Assembly (NCBI RefSeq): GCF_003675385.1
Contig: NZ_RCWZ01000002.1
Coordinates: 1,364,001 to 1,428,000 of the forward strand
Direction: 5' to 3'
From: Mucilaginibacter kameinonensis
GTDB taxonomy: Bacteria; Bacteroidota; Bacteroidia; Sphingobacteriales; Sphingobacteriaceae
Length of the DNA stretch: 64,000 nt
A model generated the notes under the pieces. The model was not told where the DNA came from. It ran no database searches and saw only the letters and a program-made list of their open reading frames with translations. Of the stretch, positions 55,690 to 63,397 are shown piece by piece (the stretch's first letter is position 1; each line of letters starts with the position of its first letter). Both the position numbers and the translations under genes were made by a program.

Positions 55690-56430
55690 TTATTTGTTGT
55701 TGCGGATTTGTCTTGTATTGCCGTTCAGGATAAGTTTGGCGCTGTCGGCAAGTTTGTAGTTTATATTGCTGAGGCTGTCGTCCTTGATCCATAAGCGGCT
55801 TTTGTTCCGGATATCGAGGTTGGTTTTTCCGAATTGGTTGCCTGTTTCAATGGATAGGTTTGACGCGCTTTGATCACTTGTACCAATAATGGCATTTAGT
55901 GTATTAAACTTGTTGTTTTTTAATAATATGGTAGAGGCATGGTCTTGGTAAATATTGAGTTTATCCCCACTGAAACCACTGATAGTAGTAGCACGCCAGT
56001 TGAAGTCTTGTGCGGCCGTGGTGTCGGTAATTTGAGTATTGCCAGCTTTGTATTTTGCATCAGCATAAAATGCATCCAGTTGTGGAAGAGATATGTACAA
56101 AACGTTTGGAGCTTGTACGTTATGAAAGTTATCTTTAAACGCGGCACTTATAAAGAGCGAATCATGCCGTTGCTCAATTTTCATGAACTCCACAACAGCC
56201 TGAGGTTCGGCAAGCACTTTGAATGGGCCCTTTACAAGCATAATATTAATTGCTGTTGATGAACCGAGTTTAACAACCTTGAAATTCCTGAAATTTAGGT
56301 TGCTAAAACCGTTGTAGGGGTTTTTATACTCGCCTTTCAAATATTCCGCTTTCAGCTGAAGATCATATATACCTATAGAAATTATCAGTAATAACACCGC
56401 GGTAAGTAAAAATTTATTGCTTGTTTTCAT
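55690..56430 (-). CDS. Membrane-anchored protein with DUF2807/GIN-like beta-helix
   Basis: 246 residues. One N-terminal membrane segment (LLTAVLLLIISIGIYDLQL) anchors an exported domain. The body has repeated short beta strands with VVKLGSSTAINIMLVKGPFKVLAEPQAVVEFMKIEQRHDSLFISA and VLYISLPQLDAFYADAKY, which resemble the DUF2807 'adhesin head' fold; the match is by pattern, not certain. It overlaps the gntR gene by 17 bases and precedes the ABC ATPase by 17, so it is part of the transporter operon. Function unknown; an envelope-stress or surface-sensing role is speculation. Confidence 0.65.
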   Translation of the reverse strand: MKTSNKFLLTAVLLLIISIGIYDLQLKAEYLKGEYKNPYNGFSNLNFRNFKVVKLGSSTAINIMLVKGPFKVLAEPQAVVEFMKIEQRHDSLFISAAFKDNFHNVQAPNVLYISLPQLDAFYADAKYKAGNTQITDTTAAQDFNWRATTISGFSGDKLNIYQDHASTILLKNNKFNTLNAIIGTSDQSASNLSIETGNQFGKTNLDIRNKSRLWIKDDSLSNINYKLADSAKLILNGNTRQIRNNK

Positions 56431-56821
56431 CGTTGCTGGCCTGTTTTAGTTCATCTTTTTGTTGCGCCTGAAAGTTTTGATATTGCAGGCTGATTTCATC
56501 TATTGATATACCTAACAGGTACATGTTTTTAAAAAGTTCGGGCAGGTTTTGACGTACAAAGTTTTCTTTGCGATAGGCTTTTACCTTATCAAAACCGTCG
56601 TCGGCTACAAATAAGCCCAGGCCGCGTTTGTTGTAAATAATGCCGAGCCCTTGTAAAAACTCGTATGATCGCATGACCGTATTGGGGTTCACTTCCAGTT
56701 CAACGGCCATATCACGTACCGATGGAATCTTTTGTCCGGCGGGCCATTTGCCCATCAGGATCTGATCGCTTACAAAAGCCGCTATCTGGAGGTATATCGC
56801 TTCATTATCTTTAAATTCCAT
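56414..56821 (-). CDS. YtrA-subfamily GntR transcriptional regulator
   Basis: 135 residues, the short YtrA type without a large sensor domain. Winged helix: IYLQIAAFVSDQILMGKWPAGQKIPSVRDMAVELEVNPNTVMRSYEFLQGLGIIYNKRGLGLFV. The C-terminal ~60 residues form helices for dimerisation. YtrA proteins sit with, and repress, ABC transporter operons. An AGTGTA-N12-TACACT site in front of this operon fits that role. It is the third gene of the operon, 12 bases after the permease. Confidence 0.93.
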   Translation of the reverse strand: MEFKDNEAIYLQIAAFVSDQILMGKWPAGQKIPSVRDMAVELEVNPNTVMRSYEFLQGLGIIYNKRGLGLFVADDGFDKVKAYRKENFVRQNLPELFKNMYLLGISIDEISLQYQNFQAQQKDELKQASNDENKQ

Positions 56822-56833
56822 TATCGTCTTTTT

Positions 56834-57604
56834 TTAAGCCTGTTGCTCCTTGAATTTAAAATATGCCGCTACCCAGAACAGCAATGATATAAGGGGAACC
56901 ACAATAAAAACCCAGGCAGATTGCTGTGCATTTAAACCAACGGAGTAAAAGTTTACCCCATCCTCAAAATTCAGAAATGCAAAAGGCATTACCGGCTTGA
57001 TTGGCCTGCCAATGATAAACCTCACAAATACCGAATTCACAAGGATTAGCAGAGCATAAAAAATGAAAAAGCTAAAACCTATTTTTATAAAGTGTAATTT
57101 TTCGAAACGGATTGCGCCATATATCGTGACCGAATGCAGGAATGAAAACAACATCATTACCAATACAAACTTATCCTGAAACAGGGAGAGTATTTCCATT
57201 TGATGCCCGGGCCAGGGCTTGAGATTTATAAGTATAAATAATACCAGGTAAAAAACGCCTGTGTAAACCAAAAGAAATATACAGTACGAATAAATCCAGC
57301 TAACCATAAACTTCTCGAGTTGAGATGCGGGGAGGGTTAATATTGGAATTGCCCTGCGTTTATCGCCCAGATCAGTAAAAACAGTGCTTGTAAATAATGG
57401 CCCGGCTATGATCATGAGTACGCCGAATAATGCCATTTGAAAGCCGGCATCTACTGGGCCAGGAATCATGTAAAATATAAACGAGCCGCCAAGCAAAAAT
57501 ACACCTGCCAAAACCGAGGCCGACATTAAATAGGCGCGGTAGTGTTCAACGGTATGTTTTATAAACAACTGCCAGAAGCGCTTTAGACTAAAGTAATTAT
57601 TCAT
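56834..57604 (-). CDS. ABC-type membrane permease subunit
   Basis: 256 residues with six hydrophobic segments (LMSASVLAGVFLLGGSFIFYMI; MALFGVLMIIAGPLFTSTVF; YSYCIFLLVYTGVFYLVLFIL; FFIFYALLILVNSVFV; WVFIVVPLISLLFWVAAYF). No enzymatic motif is visible. It overlaps the ATPase gene by 8 bases, which identifies it as the partner of that subunit. Substrate unknown. Confidence 0.8.
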   Translation of the reverse strand: MNNYFSLKRFWQLFIKHTVEHYRAYLMSASVLAGVFLLGGSFIFYMIPGPVDAGFQMALFGVLMIIAGPLFTSTVFTDLGDKRRAIPILTLPASQLEKFMVSWIYSYCIFLLVYTGVFYLVLFILINLKPWPGHQMEILSLFQDKFVLVMMLFSFLHSVTIYGAIRFEKLHFIKIGFSFFIFYALLILVNSVFVRFIIGRPIKPVMPFAFLNFEDGVNFYSVGLNAQQSAWVFIVVPLISLLFWVAAYFKFKEQQA

Positions 57605-58445
57605 GGAGGGTGGCTGGTTTTAATACGTTTAATAATTTACTGCTATTGGTTGTGGCAGCGTTAAATAATAGTTCGAGATCCATTTTTCCGAACTTGCCGG
57701 CGGTATTTTCTACAATAGCGTATTTACCCATGAGGGTATCTTCTTCATACAGCACATTCATTCCGGTAAGGTCTTTAAAAACACCGAAGAACAGCTTTTC
57801 GGTAAGTTCATCTATTGAGTTCTCAATTACGATGCGGTGGTCCTCCAAAATCAACACGGTATCAATAAGGCTATCTAAATCCCTTACCTGGTGAGTTGAA
57901 ATAATAATGCAGCGTTCTTCATTTAAAACCGAGGCAATCAATTTCCGGAACTGCACTTTTGATGGGATGTCAAGGCCATTAGTAGGTTCATCAAGTATGA
58001 GTACACCGGTATTGGTAGCAAGCCCGAAAGCGATGATCATCTTTTTTTGCTGCCCGTATGACATTTTGGTCATTAACAAATCGGGGTCAATGTCCAGTAT
58101 TTTCAGGTAGCTATAAAAGTCGGTAATACTGAAAGCGGGGTAGAAGCCGGCGGTCCTCTCTAAAAACTGCCCGGGCGTTAAAGCAGGTACGTAAACCTCC
58201 TCGGCAATAAAATAAAGATTTTGTAAAGTAGATACCAGCCGCTTTGAGCTTTCCGTTCCGTCTATAAGACATTTGCCCGATTGCGGAAAAGCTAAACCTG
58301 CAATATTTTTCAATAAGGTTGATTTCCCGGCGCCGTTTTTACCCAACAAACCGTAGATATGGCCCGCCTTTAATGAAAGGTTTAGATTTTTAAACAAGGG
58401 CTTCTTGCTGTTGTAGCTGAAATTCAAATTATTGATTTGAATCAT
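57597..58445 (-). CDS. ABC transporter ATP-binding subunit (YtrB-like)
   Basis: 282 residues. Walker A GLLGKNGAGKSTLLKNI (residue ~35), variant signature MSYGQQKKM in place of LSGGQ, Walker B VLILDEPTNGLD, switch IIISTHQVRDL. The last ~70 residues are divergent. It is the first gene of the six-gene operon, with an inverted repeat ending just before its start codon. Confidence 0.94.
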   Translation of the reverse strand: MIQINNLNFSYNSKKPLFKNLNLSLKAGHIYGLLGKNGAGKSTLLKNIAGLAFPQSGKCLIDGTESSKRLVSTLQNLYFIAEEVYVPALTPGQFLERTAGFYPAFSITDFYSYLKILDIDPDLLMTKMSYGQQKKMIIAFGLATNTGVLILDEPTNGLDIPSKVQFRKLIASVLNEERCIIISTHQVRDLDSLIDTVLILEDHRIVIENSIDELTEKLFFGVFKDLTGMNVLYEEDTLMGKYAIVENTAGKFGKMDLELLFNAATTNSSKLLNVLKPATLHE

Positions 58446-58450
58446 GGTTT

Positions 58451-58474
58451 AGTGTATTAGTGTGGTAGTACACT
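58451..58474. promoter_or_regulatory. YtrA-type operator candidate AGTGTA-N12-TACACT
   Basis: Perfect 6-bp inverted repeat with a 12-base spacer, starting 6 bases upstream of the first gene of the ABC/GntR operon. From memory the Bacillus subtilis YtrA site is AGTGTA-13-TACACT, which is nearly the same. Confidence 0.7.
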
Positions 58475-58568
58475 GCAAATGTAAATAAACATTTTTAAAA
58501 TGCAAGAGGTATTTTATCAGATAAAAATCTTTCTGAAAACCAATTATATGCTTAGCAGTTAATAAGAT

Positions 58569-58760
58569 ATGTCGAAGAAGAAAACCATGCCAAACGAACC
58601 GGATGAAATGCCGGTAAATCCGGAACGTCCGGAGATCAGGCAGCCTACGGATCCTGGAGAACCGGAAATGCCCGAAGAAGCGCCCGAAAATATTCCGAAC
58701 GAAATTCCTGATCCTGACCCAGAACGGCCCGAAGTAGATCCGGATGAGTTTGAAAAATAA
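58569..58760 (+). CDS. Small acidic Pro/Glu-rich protein of unknown function
   Basis: 63 residues, dominated by Pro, Glu, Asp and Asn with PEIRQP, PEMPEEAPENIPNEIPDPDPERPE and PDEFEK. No signal peptide or membrane segment. Low-complexity acidic proteins of this style are common in Sphingobacteriaceae, but I know of no function. The opposite-strand frame would be Ser/Gly-rich and is rejected. It is likely its own unit between the divergent ABC operon and exonuclease III. Confidence 0.6.
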   Translation: MSKKKTMPNEPDEMPVNPERPEIRQPTDPGEPEMPEEAPENIPNEIPDPDPERPEVDPDEFEK

Positions 58761-58870
58761 GGGAACCTGATATTGTTTATTGTCATTGCAATCAAGCATT
58801 TGCCATGGGTGGCAGCGCTTTTTATATTTTGCAACGCACATGATATAGCCTAAACTCCTTAAATTGCGTC

Positions 58871-59653
58871 ATGAAAATAGCTACCTATAACGTAAATGGG
58901 GTAAATGGCCGTTTGCCGGTTTTGCTCCGCTGGTTACAAGAAACCGCTCCGGATGTTGCCTGTTTGCAGGAACTTAAAGCGCCACAGGAAAACTTTCCGG
59001 AACAAGCTGTTCTTGATGCCGGTTATAAAGCCATCTGGCATGGGCAAAAAAGCTGGAACGGTGTAGCTATACTGGCAAAAAAGGATAAGCAAATTACCGA
59101 GGTATGCAGGGCACTCCCCGGCGACCCTACCGATGAACATAGCCGTTATATTGAAGCTATTGTTGATGGCATTACCATTGGTTGCCTGTACCTGCCTAAC
59201 GGCAACCCAGCTCCCGGACCTAAGTTTGATTATAAATTGGGTTGGTTTGAACGCCTTAAAACCCATGCGGCCGGTTTACTGGCTGCGGATAAACCTGTGG
59301 TATTAACAGGCGACTATAACGTAATGCCAACAGAACTTGATGCTTACAAACCAGAACGTTGGGTAAATGACGCGCTCTTTCGCCCGGAAACCCGTGAAGC
59401 ATTTAAAACGTTGGTAGAGCAGGGCTGGACTGATGCCATCCGTAAACTATATCCTACCGAGGTAATTTATACCTTCTTCGATTATTTTCGCGATGCTTAC
59501 GGCCGTAACGCCGGTTTACGCATTGATCATTTTTTACTAAGTCCTCACCTGGATAAAAGGCTTGTAGCTGCCGGTGTAAACCGTGATGTACGCGGCTGGG
59601 AAAAAACAAGTGATCACGCACCGGTATGGATTGAACTGAAGGATGCTGAATGA
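58871..59653 (+). CDS. xth: Exodeoxyribonuclease III
   Basis: 260 residues, normal length. The EEP nuclease motifs are present: MKIATYNVNGVNGR (Asn), VACLQELKAP (metal-binding Glu), GWNGVAILAKK-type segment SWNGVAIL, LTGDYNVMPTELD (catalytic Asp-Asn), LRIDHFLLS and the final SDHAPVWIEL (Asp-His pair). It repairs abasic sites and 3' blocks in DNA. It is a single gene, with the short palindrome 16 bases after its stop as likely terminator. Confidence 0.96.
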   Translation: MKIATYNVNGVNGRLPVLLRWLQETAPDVACLQELKAPQENFPEQAVLDAGYKAIWHGQKSWNGVAILAKKDKQITEVCRALPGDPTDEHSRYIEAIVDGITIGCLYLPNGNPAPGPKFDYKLGWFERLKTHAAGLLAADKPVVLTGDYNVMPTELDAYKPERWVNDALFRPETREAFKTLVEQGWTDAIRKLYPTEVIYTFFDYFRDAYGRNAGLRIDHFLLSPHLDKRLVAAGVNRDVRGWEKTSDHAPVWIELKDAE

Positions 59654-59669
59654 GTTTAAGAGCCCTGAA

Positions 59670-59700
59670 GACTTACGAAGTTCTTAAAACTTCGTAAGTC
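59670..59700. repeat. Short dispersed palindrome, copy 2 (likely bidirectional terminator)
   Basis: GACTTACGAAGTT and its exact complement (13-bp arms) around a 5-base loop. Compared with copy 1 at 36315, the sixth stem position is A-T instead of T-A, a compensated change. It lies between the convergent xth gene and the 59756 gene. Confidence 0.8.
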
Positions 59701-59755
59701 TGGGTAAAGAAGCGCGTTCACTAACGCTTAGAATAACTGGTGTTGAGATCATCAT

Positions 59756-60367
59756 CTACCTCCGCATGGCGATATTTTCGTGTACCCATTTGACTTCTTC
59801 TTCGGGCGTAACTTTATCTATAGTGCTGCTTACCCTGCTAAAAGTTGCGGCAGGAAAATCATAAGGTTTGCTGTCGTCAAAAAACGGCCCTACAACGCCC
59901 AGTATCCATCCGCTTTCGGCAGCCTGGTGAGGCGGGGTTACCCGGAACTTAAACACCTCATAGTGTATGTAATTGTTCCTGCCGTTAAGATCAATAGTAA
60001 CCCGTTTAACATGTTCTATTTCATCAGGGGAGGCATCCAACTCGGTAGGGAACTCCAGCCACTGGGCCAGCGAACTTTCGGCCCCTTTAACAATTGTATA
60101 GTATTCTTGTGGGAACAGATTTAGTTGGTCAAGCTCCCTTAAATACAAAAAGGTATCATAACGGGTGAGCAGGTTTTGAGCAAAGGGCAGCACATCTTCG
60201 GCAGTTAAGCCAACGGGGGGTTCCGCTTTTTTATATAGCGGTAAAATCCTGGCAGATCGTTCCAGTTCAAGTTTCTGCTTTTTCTTTTTAACATCAAACA
60301 ACCTAAAAGCCGAAAATGCGATGATGAAAACAATAATGGTAATGACAATTAGGGTAGTTATATCCAT
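59756..60367 (-). CDS. Membrane-anchored protein of unknown function
   Basis: I use ATG 60367 (203 residues), because it places the membrane helix (ITTLIVITIIVFIIAFSAFRLF) at the N-terminus; an upstream ATG at 60445 would add 26 residues of poor character. A Lys-rich stretch (DVKKKKQK) follows, so the rest is probably cytoplasmic. The soluble part has WLEFPTELDASPDEIEHVKRVTIDLNGRNNYIHYEVFKFRV, SGWILGVVGPFFDDSKPYDFPAATFSR and VTPEEEVKWVHENIA. I do not recognise the family. It is convergent with xth. Confidence 0.7.
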   Translation of the reverse strand: MDITTLIVITIIVFIIAFSAFRLFDVKKKKQKLELERSARILPLYKKAEPPVGLTAEDVLPFAQNLLTRYDTFLYLRELDQLNLFPQEYYTIVKGAESSLAQWLEFPTELDASPDEIEHVKRVTIDLNGRNNYIHYEVFKFRVTPPHQAAESGWILGVVGPFFDDSKPYDFPAATFSRVSSTIDKVTPEEEVKWVHENIAMRR

Positions 60368-60545
60368 AATGATATGAATGTACGCTTTTATGCGGAATTG
60401 CAAATTTAGGCTCGAAAAAGGAATGTGATGTGGCGATTTCTCCATTTTTACCTGCCTGTAACCGTTGAAAAGAGCCTGTTTTAATAAAAAATGAATTTAT
60501 TTATATAAATTCTATAGAATTAGTAGTATTTGTGAAATCTTTTTA

Positions 60546-60553
60546 TACATTTG
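60546..60553 (+). promoter_or_regulatory. Candidate -7 box for the Cys-leader/hydroxylase/FGE operon
   Basis: TACATTTG matches TAnnTTTG exactly, 48 bases upstream of the leader ORF. A TTTG lies at 60529-60532, but the 13-base gap is shorter than the usual ~19, so the -33 assignment is weak. Confidence 0.45.
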
Positions 60554-60600
60554 CCTCTGAAAATAAATCACAATAATCAAATCATTTAAAAGCACCCACC

Positions 60601-60687
60601 ATGCAACCCGAACTTTTACTTAAATACGGCCTTGCTAATTATCAGTTAAACACTGCTGCTTTTTCTTTTTCTTGTTGTTGCTGTTAA
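60601..60687 (+). CDS. 28-codon leader ORF ending in four consecutive Cys codons
   Basis: ATG at 60601 to TAA at 60685-60687. The peptide begins MQPELLLKYG and ends NTAAFSFSCCCC; the last four codons are TGT TGT TGC TGT. It has no membrane or signal segment. It is followed by 146 bases with small hairpins (AAGGG-TTTT-CCCTT at 60696-60709; ACCGT/ACGGT at 60717-60736 with a T run 7 bases on). The TAA overlaps an ATG (TAATG) that opens only 12 codons. Position and Cys run suggest a cysteine-sensing leader peptide; poly-Cys short ORFs act this way in mycobacteria. Confidence 0.55.
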   Translation: MQPELLLKYGLANYQLNTAAFSFSCCCC

Positions 60688-60833
60688 TGGCATACAAGGG
60701 TTTTCCCTTCTCTACAACCGTGTAAATACATACGGTATCCCTACTTTTTATTCAATCATTTTTTAACGGGCATTGCTGCTTTGTGCGGATTGCTATGCAC
60801 TGCCTGCATATTTAATCACTTAATAAGTTCATT
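60688..60833 (+). other. Leader region between the poly-Cys ORF and the first membrane-protein gene
   Basis: Contains two weak hairpins and two T runs (60744-60749, 60759-60764). No textbook terminator is seen, so any attenuation would need alternative folding or Rho. Nothing else is coded apart from the 12-codon frame at 60686. Confidence 0.5.
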
Positions 60834-61007
60834 ATGACCATTAACGACGTTTCCCTGATTGGGAAAAAGGTGTTGGTAGGTGTTATAGTAACCCTCATAC
60901 CTTTTATCATCATTTTCGGTGGGCTGTGGCTGGGCCGTAAGCTATTGGAAAAAAGCCCTGCTAAAACAGCGCAAATTGTTCAACCTCAAAACAATATCAC
61001 GTCATGA
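60834..61007 (+). CDS. Small single-pass membrane protein (57 aa)
   Basis: 57 residues from ATG 60834: MTINDVSLIGKKVLVGVIV then a hydrophobic stretch TLIPFIIIFGGLWLG, a basic RKLLEK and a polar tail PQNNITS. Its TGA overlaps the next ATG (ATGA), showing translational coupling. Not a known family to me. As it is co-transcribed with the hydroxylase it may be a small accessory subunit. Confidence 0.65.
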   Translation: MTINDVSLIGKKVLVGVIVTLIPFIIIFGGLWLGRKLLEKSPAKTAQIVQPQNNITS

Positions 61008-61201
61008 AATTAGAGCAGGCAACTAAAGTACAGATAGCAAAAAACGCGTTGCTGAGCCTGCTGCTGTACATATTACCAATAGTGCTCATGTTTGCCACTT
61101 TTGCCATCACCGGCGAACGCCCCTGGGAAAAGAAACGGCATCAGCACAAACAAGAAAACACAGTAAAAACTAAAACTTCAAACTCACAAGACAATGATTA
61201 A
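61004..61201 (+). CDS. Small single-pass membrane protein (65 aa)
   Basis: 65 residues: a short amphipathic start (MKLEQATKVQIAKNA), a membrane helix LLSLLLYILPIVLMFATFAI, then a charged tail (RPWEKKRHQHKQENTVK). It overlaps the upstream small gene by 4 bases and the hydroxylase by 8 bases. Family unknown; the tight coupling suggests the two small proteins and the hydroxylase work together. Confidence 0.7.
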   Translation: MKLEQATKVQIAKNALLSLLLYILPIVLMFATFAITGERPWEKKRHQHKQENTVKTKTSNSQDND

Positions 61202-62159
61202 CCAGATAAAACAAATAATAGAAAACCTTAACGGCTATGGTTTTTCCGTTTTGGTATTGGTATTAGGCGTGCTCGAATTTTCGTTCGGCTTGTACAAAAA
61301 ACGCTGGAATACAAATGAAAAGTGGGTGGATATAGCCTGCTTTACCATCCCTAAACTGGTGGTGAAACCGCTGGTTGCCTACTATAGCCTGTTGGTTTTA
61401 CCTGCCATATTACCAACTTTAAAAAACACATTTGATTGGGTACCATTTTTATGGGGATGCGCCATTATAGCAGTGGCCGACGATTTGACCCAGTACTGGT
61501 ATCACCGTCTGCACCACCAGGTGCCATGGTTATGGCGTTTTCACCGTACGCACCATTCAGCATCTTATATGGGCATGGCCATGGCCAGCAGGCAAAATAT
61601 CATTTACACATTGTTCTTTTCGCAAACATATTTAACCGCGGCCTTGGTTTATCTTGGTTTGGGCATTCCAGCTATTGTAGTAAAAGGTATTAAAGGAACC
61701 ATTACCACATTGGCGCATTCAAGTATTCCGTGGGATAAGCCATTTTATCAGTATAAAATATTACACCCGCTGGCCTGGATCCTGGAGCGTACCATATCAA
61801 CTCCTGCTACGCATCATGCGCATCATGCGGCCACTACCGATGATGGGGTAGGCTATTATAAAGGCAACTTTGGCAATATGTTCTTTTGGTGGGATATTAT
61901 TTTCGGTACTGCCCATATCTCGCGCCAGTACCCTAAAGCTTACGGTATTTCACATTACGAAGGTGATCAATGGTATGCGCAACTGGCCTGGCCTTTATTT
62001 AAATCAAAAGTGCCTGGTAGCGAGCTTGCTGCCGACGGTCCAATGGTTAAAGACGATGTACCATTGCAGCCGCATCAATTATATAGGCCTGATATTGCTG
62101 CTCAGCCTGACGCTGAACAGGTTGACGCGACATTTCAACTACAGCCTGTAAAAGCGTAA
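61194..62159 (+). CDS. Fatty-acid hydroxylase / sterol desaturase superfamily protein
   Basis: 321 residues, membrane protein. The eight-histidine di-iron motifs are present in order: HRLHH (residue ~104), HRTHH (~117) and HHAHH (~204). Four hydrophobic segments surround them. The family hydroxylates or desaturates lipid chains using oxygen. The C-terminal ~50 residues are a polar tail. Substrate unknown; a lipid or sphingolipid/sulfonolipid chain is possible. It ends TAATG with the FGE gene. Confidence 0.9.
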   Translation: MINQIKQIIENLNGYGFSVLVLVLGVLEFSFGLYKKRWNTNEKWVDIACFTIPKLVVKPLVAYYSLLVLPAILPTLKNTFDWVPFLWGCAIIAVADDLTQYWYHRLHHQVPWLWRFHRTHHSASYMGMAMASRQNIIYTLFFSQTYLTAALVYLGLGIPAIVVKGIKGTITTLAHSSIPWDKPFYQYKILHPLAWILERTISTPATHHAHHAATTDDGVGYYKGNFGNMFFWWDIIFGTAHISRQYPKAYGISHYEGDQWYAQLAWPLFKSKVPGSELAADGPMVKDDVPLQPHQLYRPDIAAQPDAEQVDATFQLQPVKA

Positions 62160-63301
62160 TGAAAAAGATTGTACTTATACTTTTTAGTACCGTATGGCTT
62201 TTTTCATGCAAACAACCGGCGAAACCTGTGGCGAGTATTGCGGTAGCCACGGTTCCCGGTACTAAAAAGAAACTTTGCTGCGAATCGAATATTCCCAACA
62301 GGTTTAAAGCGGCAGGACTAAGCGGTGCGGCGCTTAGTTTACCTGATACCGGTAATACCCATGCCAACCATGCGGGGATGGTATGGGTACCGGCCGGAAC
62401 TTTTAGAATGGGAGCGGATAACCAACAGGCTGAACCTGATGAATATCCTAAGCACGATGTAACCGTAGATGGTTTCTGGATAGATAAAACCGAGGTTACC
62501 AATGCCCAGTTCGGAAAATTTGTAAAGGCCACAGGTTATATCACCACTGCCGAACGCAAACCTGACTGGAACGAGCTCAAAAAGCAAATGCCCCCAGGCA
62601 CCGAAAAACCTGCTGATAGTTTATTGGTACCGGCATCATTGGTGTTTGTACCGGCAGATCACCAGGTTAATCTGAACGATTACAGCCAGTGGTGGGAATG
62701 GAAAACGGGAGCTAACTGGAAACACCCACACGGGCCGGGCAGCGACATCAAGGGTAAAGATAATTATCCGGTGGTGCAGGTTTCTTGGTTCGATGCCGTA
62801 GCTTACAGCAAATGGGCCGGTAAACGTTTGCCAACCGAAGCCGAATGGGAGCGGGCCGCAAGGGGAGGATTGGAAGATAAGATCTATCCCTGGGGCAACG
62901 AAAAAGTGAATGAAGGCCAGCCGAAAGCAAATACCTGGGAGGGAAGTTTTCCCTATAAAAACACCCAGCGCGATCATTATTATTATTTAGCACCGGTGAG
63001 TTCATTTGCGCCCAACGGATATGGTTTATATGACATGGCCGGTAATGTGTGGGAGTGGTGTGCCGACTTATATAACAACAACTATTATAAAACGGTAAAC
63101 AGCCCGGCAGGGATTAAAAATCCTAAAGGAGCCTCAAAATCATATGATCCCGATGAGCCTTATGCTATAAAACGGGTAGTGCGCGGAGGATCATTTTTGT
63201 GTAACGATAGTTATTGTTCCGGATACCGTGTATCCCGCCGCATGAAAACTACTGAAGACAGCGGGATGGAGCACCTTGGTTTCCGCTGTGTGAGCAACTA
63301 A
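62159..63301 (+). CDS. Formylglycine-generating enzyme (sulfatase-maturing, lipoprotein)
   Basis: 380 residues. Lipoprotein signal with LFSCKQ (Cys about 17). FGE/SUMF1 fold: GMVWVPAGTFRMGADNQQAEPDEYPKHDVTVDGFWIDKTEVTNAQFGKFV, YPVVQVSWFDAVAYSKWAGKRLPTEAEWERAARGG, GYGLYDMAGNVWEWCADLY. The end GGSFLCNDSYCSGYR holds both redox cysteines (about 348 and 353) of true FGE, unlike many FGE-like proteins. It converts Cys in C-x-P-x-R of sulfatases to formylglycine using oxygen and copper. The start overlaps the hydroxylase stop. Confidence 0.93.
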   Translation: MKKIVLILFSTVWLFSCKQPAKPVASIAVATVPGTKKKLCCESNIPNRFKAAGLSGAALSLPDTGNTHANHAGMVWVPAGTFRMGADNQQAEPDEYPKHDVTVDGFWIDKTEVTNAQFGKFVKATGYITTAERKPDWNELKKQMPPGTEKPADSLLVPASLVFVPADHQVNLNDYSQWWEWKTGANWKHPHGPGSDIKGKDNYPVVQVSWFDAVAYSKWAGKRLPTEAEWERAARGGLEDKIYPWGNEKVNEGQPKANTWEGSFPYKNTQRDHYYYLAPVSSFAPNGYGLYDMAGNVWEWCADLYNNNYYKTVNSPAGIKNPKGASKSYDPDEPYAIKRVVRGGSFLCNDSYCSGYRVSRRMKTTEDSGMEHLGFRCVSN

Positions 63302-63397
63302 AATAATACCCCGAATTAAGTAATTGATCCGCCTGCCAAAACGGGCATAATAAAGAAAGGACTATGAAATAATCATAACAGGTACATAAACAAATAA

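Noticed and set aside
58559..58834. 91-codon minus-strand frame rich in Gly and Ser.
   Set aside because: It is the complement of the Pro/Glu-rich protein gene; its low complexity is explained by that.
60686..60724. 12-codon frame overlapping the poly-Cys ORF stop.
   Set aside because: Too short to judge and no feature besides the TAATG overlap; mentioned only as part of the leader.
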